Assembly (NCBI GenBank): GCA_016271365.2 | Contig: CM057453.1 | Location: 500,935,001 to 500,999,000 of the forward strand | Length of the DNA: 64,000 bases | DNA from: Neoceratodus forsteri | Lineage: Eukaryota > Chordata > Ceratodontiformes > Ceratodontidae | Direction: 5' to 3' | Notes under the pieces: generated by a model | Seen by the model: the letters and a program-made list of their open reading frames with translations, nothing else | Database searches by the model: none | What the model was told of the DNA's origin: nothing | Made by a program: the position numbers and the translations under genes | Shown: positions 19,053 through 30,139 of the stretch, in pieces | Layout: each line of letters opens with the position of its first letter | How positions within the stretch are numbered: the first letter of the stretch is position 1

Positions 19053-22000
19053 CTATTGTAAATAAACCACGTAGAGTTTCCCCCATTTCCTGTCAAAGCC
19101 TGTCATATTATTCCGAAAACCAGCTATTAACCACTCAGCTCTGAAGAAGTCTGACATATCCCTTAACCAATCCTTGTAGGATATTACCAGTTGATCCTTC
19201 CAATGTTTCAGCACAAGCTGTTTAACAATAATGGCTATCAGAGCCATGTGATATTTACGCTCCTTAACCTTAATATCCTGATAACATCCCAAAAGACAAA
19301 CTTCTACCATAAACAAATCTTCTAATCCTAAATAGGGGTCTAGTTTGGCCCTAATCTCCCGCCAGAGTGGAGCTATCTTCTCGCAATGCCAGAATATGTG
19401 TACCATATTCCATTCCTCCTTAGCACACCTCACACAGGTAGTGTCTGAGTTTCCCCCTAATCTAGCCAGTCTCAAGGGGGTATAGTACATATTGTTTAAT
19501 ATATGTATTATGTCAACCTGAGTCTGTCTTGGGTGAGATAGATATAGAGATCTGCCCAGATCCTAGCCCAATCCAATCTCATCTCAGGGAACAAAGACTC
19601 CCAAGTCGATGAGCCCTTCAAAGGATCTGTATGAATAAAAGTCAGAAGTAAAGCGTATACTGCAGCTACAGCATGCGGTTTCCTGGAGCCTTCACTGACT
19701 TGTGTTAGGATAGGCTTAACTAAGGAAGGCCGGCCGCTGGGCCCAAACAAAGTATATATAGTATACTGCAACTGATACACATTAAAGATCTTCGAGCTCG
19801 GGATACCATACTTACGGAGGATATTGGGCGAGGATAGGAGATTGCTCTGGGTGAATAACTCCTCCACTAATACATGCCTTAACTGTGGGAGCCATTGAGG
19901 TAAAAGGTGCCCCCCACCTACCTTAATATTGGGGTTTAAAAAAACCGGCTGACCTACATCATTTTTAAGGGGTATTCTAAAGTATGAGCAGCATTGAGAA
20001 AAAACTTTCAGGGAAGTATCTATCACCGAGTCCCGTAACTCTTTTGGGAGTAAACCTTGTTTTAAATAATAAACCGAACGGGGATTAATTTTACTAGCAT
20101 TCAAGAGATCTCTCTCAATCTGAAGCCAAATCAGTATATACTCCGTGAGCCCTTGAGGCACCTACCCAATTTAGTTAGCTGGCTCGCCCAATAATATAAA
20201 AGAAAGTTCGGAAGGCGAAGACCACCCAATGGTCTAGGAGCACTAAGCTTCCGGAAAGCTCAACGGGGATGTTTACCCGACCAGATGAAATTGGAAATCA
20301 TAGCGTGCACGCCTTTAAAAAAAGATATCGGAAGCCACAAATTTAGTAGGTTCAAAGGGTAAAACAGGCATGGGAGAATTTTCATTTTAATAATACTTAT
20401 CCGGGCCCATAATGAAAGAGGTAGACTCTGCCACCTCGTCAGGTCCTGCTGAATTACCCTAACCAAGTCATCAAGGTTGAGTTTTTGCACCAAGGCTAAG
20501 TCTCTGGCCAAGTAAATACCTAGGTACTTAAGGGCCCGCGGGGACCACTTAATCCCTAAGTGGATAACCTCAGATTTTAAAACCAAATTGTTCAAAGGGA
20601 AAACCTCGGATTTGGCAATATTCAGTTTGTAATTGGAAAGCTGACCAAATTGCTCCACCACCCTCAGAACCCGCTCTAATGAGGCAGCTGGATGGGGTAG
20701 ATGTAAAAGGATGTCATCCGCATATACGGAAAACTTGAGGACCTGGGTGTGAACTGGGATGCCCACAATTAGAGGAGACTGCTTGATATGTCGAAGTAAG
20801 GGCTCTAAGTACAAATTAAATAGGAAGGGTGAGAGAGGACAGCCTTGCCTGGTGCCCGTATATAATAAAAATCTCTCTGAAAACACCCCATTGCAATAAA
20901 TTTTGGCCGAGGGGGAAGCGTAGAGAGCCCGTAAAATTCCAATGAACTGGGGGGGAAATCCCATTTTCTACAAAGTTAACCATAAGAATTCCCAGTTAAC
21001 TCTATCAAATGCCTTTTCAGCATCCAACGAAACCAGCGCCATTGGGAGCTGGGAGGGTTGGGCCACCTGGAAGACATGAGAAAGTGTTCTGAGATGGTCT
21101 GCCGGGGAACGTCCTGTCACAAACCCCACCTGCTCTGGGCTTAATAGACGGGACCAAGATGTCTTTATCCGGAGTGACAGCAGTTTCGCTAGTACTTTAA
21201 TGTCACAATTTAATAATGAAATTGGCCTGTAACTAGCTGGATCCAGGTGAGGTTTGTCAGGCTTCAGAAGGAGAAAGATTGTGGCATCCATAAGCGACGG
21301 ATCTATCTTATCGGCATCCAACATGTAATTGTATAATTTGAGCAAAAGGGGGGTTAATTCTTTCGAGAAGGTTTTATAGAAATTAGAAGGAAAGCCGTCT
21401 GGACCTGGTGCTTTATCAGGGCTGAGACTGTTAATCACCATCTCTATCTCCGCCACAGAAATTGGTAAAGTTAAGGAGGCTTGGCATGAATCTTCCAACA
21501 CTGGAAGATTTAAAGAGTCCAGAAAATCACTAATGTCTTGAGAATTTGAGTCCGTAAGACGCTTCCCATACAACGACTGGTAAAAACTCTCAAAAACCCG
21601 ACTATATCCCCGGGCTCAGTTTTGATAGAGCCATCAGGAGCCCTTATAGACGGGATTAAACGGGAACTTTCTAATTGTCGCAAACGTACAGCCAGCAGTT
21701 GCCCGGCTTTTTCCCCCTGGTCTATATACTTAGGCTTGGTTTTTATGAGAGCGTATTCTGCTTTTTCCCTTAATAACTCGGCATAGCCATTACACAAAAC
21801 CTGCAGCTCCCCCATGGTATCCCTGGAGGTCTCCGGGGACAGAGACTTTTCTCCCTCCCTGATCTGGGATAATAAGGCTAGAGCCTTAGAGTCCCGTAGC
21901 TTCTTCCTCCTGGAGGTGGCTTTAATAAATTCCCCCCTCAAGTAACACTTCAACGAGCACCACAGAATGTCATACCTCTGAACTGAGTCGCTATTGCGCT

Positions 22001-22818
22001 CCATAAAATCAGCTATGAGCTCTTTGATGTGAGAGATCAAGGATTCCTCTCGAAGCGGTTGGGTATTCAACCTCCAGATTGTTTCCTCTGAATATGGGAG
22101 TTTACCGATAGGGTCACCCAGGCCACCGCATGGTCAGATAGCATTATGGGTTCTATACCAGCCTGGCATATGCCCGGGACAAGGGAGTTACTAATTAAAA
22201 AATAATCTAGCCTGGGCATGGTCTGGTGAATACTTGAATGATATGTAAATGACTGCTGCATGGGATTTAAGAGGCGCCACGGGTCCACTAATCCTAGCAT
22301 AGTCATGAAATCCAGCAGAGCATTCCGAGAAGGCGAAGGAGGCTTGAGCGGCCTATATGTCCTATCTAAATCCTGAGTTGGAGGAATATTCCAGTCTCCC
22401 CCTAAGAACACAGGGGCGGGTAGGTGCGTCGCCACCTTATTGGCCAGATCCATCAGGAAACCTGGGTCCCCACCCACCGGACCGTAAACTGAACCAATGG
22501 CCACCGCTGTATTATTTAGGTACCTTAATTAACGTATCTCCCATCCGGATCTGTGAGCGTTGTGTCCACTACCAGGGCAGCAGTCTTTCTAACTAGGATA
22601 GCCACCCCCTGGCTGGAGGATGAACAACCTGCTACAAAAACCTGAGAAACCCCTTGTCTACGTAAAGATAATGCTTCCGAATTGGTCAAATGTGTTTCCT
22701 GAAGTAGGATAATATCAGCATTTAGAAAAACACAGTGCTTGAGTATTTGTATCCATTTCAAGACGTCCCTTGCTCCTCTAACATTCCAGGTAATAATTTT
22801 AACAGGAAAACTAGCCAT
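19053..22818 (-). pseudogene. LINE C ORF2 (APE endonuclease, reverse transcriptase, C-terminal domain), few breaks
   Basis: The start is ATG at 22818-22816 (MASFPVKIITWNVRGARD). Endonuclease blocks: TWNVRG, ILLQETHL (catalytic Glu), SVYGPVGGD, FLGGDWNIPP, PRLDYFLIS and LSDHAVAWV (Ser-Asp-His). RT blocks: DKAPGPDGFPSNFYKTF, SYRPISLLNCDIKVLAKLL, QVGFVTGRSPADHLR, LVSLDAEKAFDRVNWEFLW (motif A), TRQGCPLSPFLFNLYLEPL, FSVYADDILLHL (Y-A-D-D at 20724-20713) and KYLGIYLARD. The C-terminal Cys/His knuckle is CVRCAKEEWNMVHIFWHCEK (about 19430-19370). All catalytic residues I can check are present. Frame changes occur near 22515, 22068, 21540, 20966, 20200 and 19500. Confidence 0.85.
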
Positions 22819-22859
22819 AAGTGAAATCTGAGACAAGCAATATTCTTAAAAAACTAAAC

Positions 22860-24060
22860 GTATCCCCATCAACCCTATGGCACACTCAAGCCCTCCCCCA
22901 CCAAAATCTACCCCAAACAGTGAGTAAAGCATAACACTTTGTCCTAGCATCAGCCCGACACTTGTGAAATACCCCGTTAAGCCCCATAAACTCAACCCAC
23001 CCCAAATCCTCCATAAGTCTAAAGCCTAACATCCAAGCCAAGTTGTTAAAGCAAAACTCACCCTCCGTCACCATATGAATTCTCAGAACAATGAAGTCTA
23101 TGTTCCGTGACGGGTGGCACTCAATACACCAAACCCTTAGTACCGCCAAAATCCCACCCTATCTACCCCCAACAACCCACAATAACTATTTACACTGGGC
23201 CCATCCATCCAGGTAAAAACCACTACCTGCCCTATCGCCTCATAAATGGATGGCCCAACCCCGATGGCCACTGCTGTATATAGTAAGATGAGACATATGT
23301 AAAGAATAAACAGGACGCCATCCCCCCCCCAATCTAGAACGTCGAGCAGCCTCCCTGAGCGCACTATCGGAGCACTCCATACCCCCCTCCCCACTGAGTA
23401 TAAGAAGCACTGTAAGGGTGGACGGACTACCTAAGCAAGAGGCCCCTTCCTATCAATACGGGCCTCAAGAAGCAAGGCAACATCCCTTACAGCGCTACCT
23501 GCGTATAACCCCCTTAACTAAGCAGCCTCCTGGCCATACTTAATCGGATAAATGACCAGAGGGCAGCACTTATCCCGGAGCTGCAAAACCTGATAGCGGC
23601 CCTGAATTCCGGTTCAAATAGCAGCCAGGAGGCCACTTCACAACTGGCCGGTACTAATCGCTATTGTAGGCCCCCTAAGAGCCCCATAACCTGGAACTCT
23701 AGTGCAAGTACAGGAGTGATGTAAAAGCAGCTCTCTGCCATAAAGGAAAGGCAAAAATAAACGAACCTGGACCAGACGACGCTCCACCAACAGGTTAAAT
23801 GGGGGAAACTTAAAAAGGGTGCACCTCATGGGCTTGAAGTACGAACCCATAGGGAGCAGTACCCGCTAACAAAAGTTCCATATGCTCTCTAGTGGCCAGG
23901 AGCATTACCAGACTGCATTTGGCTTTACTCCCCCCCCCAACAAGCAGCCAGACCCCGGAATACCATCAAACGCCCCCACCGGTGCACCCATCAGCTCCAA
24001 AAAAGCAGGTAAACAACATCCAAATTAAACTAAGTAACAGTCAAACTATTAAAGACATGG
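22860..24060 (-). other. LINE C inter-ORF spacer
   Basis: About 1.2 kb between ORF1 and ORF2 with no domain I can recognise in any frame. The + strand is C-rich in places (CCCCCCCC at 23322 and 23931). Such a long spacer is unusual for L1 elements, where the ORFs are usually close. Confidence 0.5.
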
Positions 24061-24067
24061 TAAGAGT

Positions 24068-25023
24068 TCAGCCATCCTTAAACAGATTAGGTAATTTTGC
24101 AGAGAGATCCGAGGAAGCTTGTCCCGGCGTGTCGTAAGAAAACCAGGACCCTTGCACAGAAACACGGAGTTTAGCTGGGTATTGCATGCGAAAGGGGATG
24201 CCTGCTGCAATGAGCTTTTTAACTGTGTTATGGTAAGCAGCCCGCTTCAGACGAGTCTCTCGGGGCAGATCCTGGGAAATTCTTAGAATAGCCTTCTCCC
24301 ATTTGATGCTTTGCAGCTCTCTTGCCTTATCAATCACATGCTGCTTTTCTTTGGTGGAGGTTGTGGTCTGAGGGAACGATGTGCTCTTTCCACTTGATAG
24401 TTGGCATTTATTGGAGAAGGGCCCACCACTTTCTGCAAAAACCTCTGCAAAAAAGCACCCATATTCGGCCCCTCCTCTGATTCTGGCAAGCCGAGAATCA
24501 CTATATTCTTCCATCTGCTCCTGCCCTCTAAATCTTCACACTTCAGCTGCAGCTTGTGAATTTGTTGGTGCAATTGTGACAGGTCCGGCTCCGTTTTCTC
24601 TCTCCACTTCTCTATTGATGCCATACGAGCCTCGGTATCTCCCATCCTTCTGGCTAACCCCATAAAATCATTACGCAGAGATTTCAGCTCTGAAGCAATA
24701 TCTGAAAGAGTCTCATGGAATGTAAGCGTTTTCTCTCTCCACTTCTCTACTGATGCCATACGAGCCTCGGTATCTCCCATCCTTCTGGCTAACCCCATAA
24801 AATCATTACGCAGAGATTTCAGCTCTGAAGCAATATCTGAAAGAGTCTCACGGAATGTAAGCATTTCTTGCAGAAAACGATCTTCAGTTAACGGGGAGGC
24901 AGATGGAGATGAGGGCGTCACTTTCCCTGTATTAGCCCCTTGAGCTCGCTGCTTTTTCTGTAACTTCTCTGGAGAGGTCGGTGGAGTGTGCTTGGGTAAG
25001 GCCTGCTTCATATCCGACTCCAT
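24068..25023 (-). pseudogene. LINE C ORF1 (L1 ORF1p-like RNA-binding protein) with internal duplication and one frameshift
   Basis: The start is ATG at 25023-25021 (MESDMKQALPKHTPPT). The order is a basic/Pro-rich N terminus, a coiled coil (LSDIASELKSLRNDFMGLA, ARMASVEKWREK), and an RRM-like core beginning LEGRSRWKNIVILGLPESEE, with the VERAHRSLRPQPPP block near 24350. The C-terminal domain is in the next frame (LPRETRLKRAAYHNTVKKL, FRMQYPAKLRVSVQG), so one frameshift lies near 24340. The coiled-coil region contains a 135-bp (45-residue) in-frame tandem duplication; the two copies are almost identical (unit boundaries around 24590-24725 and 24726-24860). In L1 elements this protein trimerises through the coiled coil and coats the LINE RNA. 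Confidence 0.8.
24590..24860 (-). repeat. 135-bp tandem duplication inside LINE C ORF1
   Basis: The word GAGCCTCGGTATCTCCCATC occurs at 24627 and 24762, spacing 135. The copies differ at only a few bases over the whole unit, for example tctattgatg versus tctactgatg and ctcatgg versus ctcacgg. Confidence 0.9.
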
Positions 25024-25630
25024 CCTCTCAGCACCAACAGTTGTAAGGTTAATTGCGCCGATGTCGTGACACTAGCCTTCCAGAAAAAGCCAAATAACCG
25101 CGGGTCCTGTCGTAGGAGGTTAATATTCAACAAAATTTAGCAGATAAAGAGGCGAGGTGCAGGAGCTCCGCTTCAATGCTGCTGCCAGGAACACTGCATC
25201 ACATGATCTCCCCTAATTTGTTTTTATAAAATCTTCCAAAATCGCCTAGTATCACCAGCCTTTATTGCACTACAACCCTTGTTTTGATACCAGTGCTACG
25301 GTGCTCTAAACCTTACTTAAGACCATGATGTACAGTATATGTACAATGTATACAGGAGGCCCAAGGAATAGTATACCTTCAGCTTCAATCACCACAACCA
25401 CTACCCTGTATCTGCAGGCTATGGGGAACCCTGCTATTGGTATAAGCCCTGCATAGCAGCATGCCAGAATGGTCCTGATTTTGCTAATGCCTGTTGACAA
25501 AGATTGTTTGTTACTTTCATGGACTTTGCTGGGACTTATATGCAGGACATCTTTTACACTTTGATATACAGGGCCATAATTATCTGCAATGTGATTCGAA
25601 TTTATGTGCGTTGTGTTTTTTATTTTGCAG

Positions 25631-25732
25631 GTGAAGATCTGCGGTACTGAGTGGCACCAGGCTGGTGAAGAGCCAGTGATGTCTCCCTACAGTGGAGGAA
25701 AGTCTAGCACCAGTGCCCATACACATAAGTGA
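25631..25732 (+). CDS. Candidate 3'-terminal exon of an unidentified gene
   Basis: A textbook acceptor (GTGTTTTTTATTTTGCAG, ending at 25630) opens directly into 33 codons, VKICGTEWHQAGEEPVMSPY then SGGKSSTSAHTHK, and a TGA at 25730-25732. The tail is hydrophilic and Ser/Thr/His rich, a plausible protein C terminus. AATAAA follows at 25889-25894. No other exon of this gene was seen on the plus strand; upstream exons may be far away given the repeat-filled introns. The short length keeps confidence modest, and chance cannot be excluded. Confidence 0.35.
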   Translation: MKICGTEWHQAGEEPVMSPYSGGKSSTSAHTHK

Positions 25733-25888
25733 AGATATTCCAGGTGGGGCCTTCCTACAGGTAGAGACTTCCTTGAAATGTTACACCACACACTAGTAAT
25801 AATGATAAGGATCATAATCTTTTAAATTGAAAGCAATAATACCATAATTCCTAGTGTAAAGTGAACACCGCTGTTTGTATATGCCTGT

Positions 25889-25894
25889 AATAAA
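25889..25894 (+). promoter_or_regulatory. Polyadenylation signal downstream of the 25631-25732 candidate exon
   Basis: AATAAA, 157 bases past the stop, in an A/T-rich stretch with T runs just after it. Confidence 0.3.
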
Positions 25895-25899
25895 ATATT

Positions 25900-27430
25900 T
25901 TTTTATATCCTAGTAAAGTAAAATCATATTTTTTAAGCATGTTGGTCACAACTCTTTCTCTTTCTTTCTTTCTCCTGTGGAAGCAGGCAGGAATGGTAGT
26001 TAGTTAGGCTGTAAGGTTGGTGACAGCTTAACTATACGGGGGGGTGGGGGTGGACCAGGCCAGTAAGGGACCTGGTTGGCACCATTCAGGTGGGACATGC
26101 CCCAGGGAGAGGGATAGTTCTGCTGGGGGAGCTGGCCATTAATGTGGTGTAGACCGGTCCATGGGTGCCAGCTGGTTGTGGACTTGACTGTAATTGGCAG
26201 GCCTACCACTGCTGAAGAAAACCCAAACTTGGTTTATGTGTACTGAAGCTGCTGTCACCAGCAGAGGGGCTGAGACGATAAGTCAATTGTTGCCAGTGGG
26301 CAGGCTGGAGAATGCGCTGCCACACTGTGCCTAGGACACCATCCGATAAGGAGAGCTGCAAAGAAAGGCAATGGGCAAAGGGGTGGCCTCCTGGCTCCAG
26401 CATGGAGACTAACCTGGCAGGGGTTGGCTGTCCTCAGGATCAGGGGCACATGCATGCCTATCAGTAAACCAAAGTCCATGATGTTATTGTCCTTTCAGCA
26501 GTGGATGATGTCTGCACTACTCACTGATCAGGTGCCATGGAGCCAAACAATTTGTAACCTGTCAAACTAATAAAGCTGTAGCATGGTGGGAGATGAGTAT
26601 ACTAGTGGAACGTTTAGATTATCAGCTATCAACCAGTGTAAATCACGTTTCTAACATTGATGGACCGGCTTCAAACAGCCTGTGAATCAACACTGTTTTA
26701 CACAAAAGTGGCAATGAGTGAGCTGAGCCAGAGATGACAGCCTAATCTCGAGAGCATTACTACTGTGTTTTTGAGAGGTCCACCAGTCACTCATGTGTTT
26801 AACATGCACAGATTTCCTGATAACCAATAATATTCTTACAAAGTATTACAGACAGCAGCAACAACTAATGGCAAGCCACTTCACTCACTTCTTTTCCCTC
26901 AATGAAATCCAACATCTGCCACCCTCCGATGTCTTTCAGTGCAAGGGTCACCACCTACTTCCTCGTTTCAACCACAATAGGAACTAAAAATAAACATTTA
27001 TCATTTGATTTTTTTTCCATGCTTCTAATAAAAGTTCCAAGCTTCATGCAACTGTCACTTCTCAACTTGTAACTATTAATTATCTTGTTATGTCAGTTCT
27101 TATCTGGCTGTCTCCTGAAAATATTTATTGTGTGCAGCGCAGTTTTTCAACACTATATATCCTTCCCTGCTTATAAAACACAGTCAAGATATGAAAAGAG
27201 AAATGCTCTGTTCAGAATCAACTACCTGCTGTCTTGAACAGCTCGCCCCCCCCCTCCCAGTTCCGTAACTGATTCCTCTTTTCTGAGCCATACCAAACTA
27301 ACAGTGAAAACTATTAAATTTAAATGGAGAAACAGACTATGTGAGATTTTTAAATAACGATTTAAATCTATGGTACACCATTCCACTTTTTAGTTACCAG
27401 AAGAATGTGATTATAGGAAGAGAGAATGAA
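25900..27430. other. Unassigned sequence
   Basis: No supported gene or repeat family. 26000-26480 is moderately GC rich and has short open frames without protein-like composition. There is a C run at 27245-27255. Confidence 0.5.
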
Positions 27431-27431
27431 C

Positions 27432-27492
27432 AATTACATAAGAACTTACCATAACAGTAGATCTTTGAGGGGATCTCAGTCACCAGGTCACA
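27432..27492 (+). mobile_element. DIRS terminal-repeat fragment
   Basis: CATAAGAACTTACCATAACA and GATCTCAGTCACCAGGTCAC match, in inverted orientation, the two halves of the internal complementary region of DIRS element 1 (46146-46250). This is the outer terminal sequence that element 1 itself has lost at its left end. Nothing else of that DIRS copy remains here; an L1 fragment begins just after it. Confidence 0.6.
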
Positions 27493-27494
27493 CT

Positions 27495-29057
27495 ACCTAT
27501 GCCACAGTCTGCATTCCAAAGCTTGGAAGTGCTCTACCACTGTACAGACTTTTTAAAACTACCATCTTTCCTTTATAACACCCTTACCTCTTCTTTAAAG
27601 TCTCACCCTACCATAGCTGCTTCTATATTCTATTGGAAAATCATTCACAAGCATATTAAATCTAACCCCAAACCCTTAGCTTACACCCCCATCTGGGGTA
27701 ACCACCATATATCTCTTGATAATCACCCCATTTTTTGTCGTACCTGGAAAAATAAGGGTATTCTCTTTTTGCAGGATATACTTGAACCCAAGTCATTAAA
27801 GTTAAAATCTTACACCGACCTACGAGGCATATGGAATCTTCCCCATCAGGATTTTTGGAAATATCTACAGCTTCGTATCGCATGCAACTCTTACCTCACA
27901 CCCTTCTCTATCAATTCTCTGTATGATAAGCACATCTCTAAATGGATAAAACAACATCCAATTTAAATAGCACTGTTTACAAAGATATTTGTGATATCCT
28001 TCCTGACTACTCTGTCAATGCTAAAACAGATGGAGTACTTTGCTACAATATAATATCACCAATGCACAATGGTCCAGATGTTGGCTCTCCTGTCACAAAT
28101 CTTTTAATGATAAACGAGTTCCTCATTCAAACCAAGATCCTTCATTTGTGGTACAGAACTCCTGTTGTATTACAAAAATGGGTTTATTGAACAACAACAA
28201 TTGCGCTGCAGTTCCCCAATGAGGATTTATTGCATATCTTATGGCACTGTCCCTCATACAAAAGATTTGGCACTGTACTCACAGATTTGCAATGAAAGTG
28301 GTAGGTCAACCTTTTACACTAGACCCTAAACATTGCATTCTTGGTATTTTAATCACCGTCTTATAAAATTTCATATTCGCAGAGCAGATGGTTAAATATA
28401 CTCTTCCTTCAAGTTAAACGACAATCCTCATGCATTGGAGATCCAACATAATCCCTACCCTTCCGGTATCATTAACCAACTATTGCAATATGCCTCTCTG
28501 GACCGTAATGACATATATCTTGTCTGACCGACTCATGTTATATAACAATTGTTGGCAGGGCTTTTAATTTTTTGAATCAACTAAATCTTCCAACACCAAT
28601 GTATGGACTTAATATATATGGATTTTCCCCTTTACTGATACATCATTGTAGTCTCGCTTTTTCCCTTTTTTTTCCTTTCTCTTCTTAACTTTCTTATATA
28701 TCTTTTCTTTCCTATACTCTGTTCTCAATCATTCTTTATTACTCCACAATCCTTTTAGGAATGTACTTTTTCCTTTGCAGCATCATATATAATTATGTAA
28801 CATTTTAATATAAACCGTATCTAATCATACTATCCGCTTTAAGTTCACTACAAATGTCAAGTATATGCTAATTACATGACCTGTATTGTTTACTATATTT
28901 TAAACCAAAAGCTCCTTGTATTATTGTAGCAATGTTCTTATTATATGCTGCCTCAATTTCTTTAAAAAAAAAATCCTCACATTGTACTGTACTGTAAGAG
29001 GTTTGTCTGTATATATCTGTGAAAAATTAATAAAAAAGTTTAACTGCAAAAGAAAAC
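27495..29057 (+). mobile_element. LINE E: L1-like 3' fragment
   Basis: An open stretch at 27499-27966 encodes the part of L1 ORF2 after the RT: SIFYWKIIHKHIKS, TPIWGNHHI, WKNKGILFLQDILEP and QDFWKYLQLRIACN are typical of this region. The C-terminal Cys/His block is visible at about 28222-28260 (LLHILWHCPSY) in another frame. A long AT-rich 3' UTR ends in AATTAATAAAAAAG and an A-rich tail near 29055. It is 5' truncated and broken. Target duplications could not be fixed with confidence. Confidence 0.65.
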
Positions 29058-29760
29058 TACCATTAGTGTATTTTGCTGTTATATAGTGGGTAGTTTTATT
29101 GTTTAACTAAATCAAAACAACTTTAATCAAGCAGTCTGGTGGTTTTTTTCCATTTTCAGAGTTGTTTCATATTAGAATATACGTGTAAAAAACTCCCTAG
29201 TGTCAGTGTGTTATTTCCACCGGCACTGCTAAATCTGCTGCGTTTCAAGGCATTCTCTCAAAGCGTAATGAAGATTCTCTACCGCCCTTTTGTTTTTTGC
29301 TTACTGCTCAATGGTGAAACAAAGAATCTAGGCATTTTAGGTATCAAATGAAAGGTCAGAGATTGCGCTTCATGGCGCATCACCTCTTTCTTTATTTCCC
29401 ACCATTAGTCAAGGCTATATAAGCCCAGAAACGATAGAGCACCATTTTACTTCTGAGAAGTGGTGAGGTAAAAAAAAACAAAAAAGCATGTTAACAGTCA
29501 ATATCGACTTGCTGTTCATTGATCTGATAGGGTTTTAAAGTGGTGTCCTGTTAAATTAGCCAGCAAGTTATTTCGTCGACTGAAATCCCTAATACGTGTA
29601 ACGAATGGCACTTCGGAGCAATTCATGCTGAGCTGTGATGTCGGAAAGGTCATTTGAATTGTGAGGAGAGAAACTGTATACAGTGTCTTATTTTAACCGT
29701 TCCTTCCACTATTGCTTAATAGTGTATAGTGGAACATCGTTGTTCACTGAAATCTAGCAC
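29058..29760. other. Unassigned sequence
   Basis: No gene or recognisable repeat was seen. Confidence 0.5.
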
Positions 29761-29772
29761 TCTCAAAATGTT

Positions 29773-29810
29773 GTTCTGCTGCACTAGTGACGTCCGTAGT
29801 GCAGCAGAAC
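29773..29810. repeat. Perfect 14-bp inverted repeat with 10-base loop
   Basis: GTTCTGCTGCACTA (29773-29786) and its exact reverse complement (29797-29810) enclose GTGACGTCCG. The motif GTGACGTCCG...GCAGCAGAA is repeated directly just downstream (29817-29840) and pairs imperfectly with TTTTGCTGCAGTGTGGACATCAC (about 29850-29873, 18 of 24 positions). Confidence 0.85.
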
Positions 29811-29994
29811 CAAAAAGTGACGTCCGCAGGACAGCAGAAAGACTTTTCGTTTTGCTGCAGTGTGGACATCACACATGGTGTCCTCGAGCAGCAATCTAAC
29901 AGTTAGTCTTATTTTAAAAAGAAAGCTGTAGTTTTTTTTTTGTTGTTTTTTGAGGCAACAACGTTTCCCATACTCTATACAGAACAATTACATA

Positions 29995-30125
29995 CGTGCC
30001 ACTTAACAGCAGCTCTGACCTTTCCTCGTTGGTGCACTATGTCCACTGATTACCTCTCGAGCTGCGTTCTCGAGGTAATCTGTCGTCATAGTACCAACTC
30101 GGTGAAAGAATAGCCCTGTTGTTAA
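29995..30125. repeat. Long imperfect inverted repeat
   Basis: It is centred near 30064. The inner arms are GATTACCTC and GAGGTAATC around a TCGAGCTGCGTTCTC centre. Outward, ACTATG pairs with CATAGT, TTGGT with ACCAA, and a CTTTCC-type with GAAAG-type block, then AACAGCAG-type with CTGTTGTT. The arms are about 60 bp with mismatches. This may be a fold-back element or decayed MITE. Confidence 0.6.
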
Positions 30126-30139
30126 CTGGTACTCATGCA

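Larger units (their letters stand above)
18807..25219 (-). mobile_element. LINE C: near full-length L1-clade LINE
   Basis: Two ORFs on the minus strand: ORF1 25023-24068 with coiled coil and RRM-like domain, and ORF2 22818-19053. It ends in AATAAA-like sequence and a run of 12-13 A (T run at 18812-18823). A short duplication CCTAATTT flanks both sides (18807-18814 and 25212-25219), partly merged with the tail. The 5' UTR is about 190 bp and starts GGGGAGATCATGTG. An unusual feature is a spacer of about 1.25 kb between the two ORFs with no coding signal. ORF2 has a handful of frameshifts, so the insertion is fairly young but inactive. Confidence 0.8.

Noticed and set aside
26000..26480. GC-rich patch as a CpG island promoter
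   Set aside because: It is rich in G runs but poor in CpG, with no nearby exon on either strand oriented to use it.
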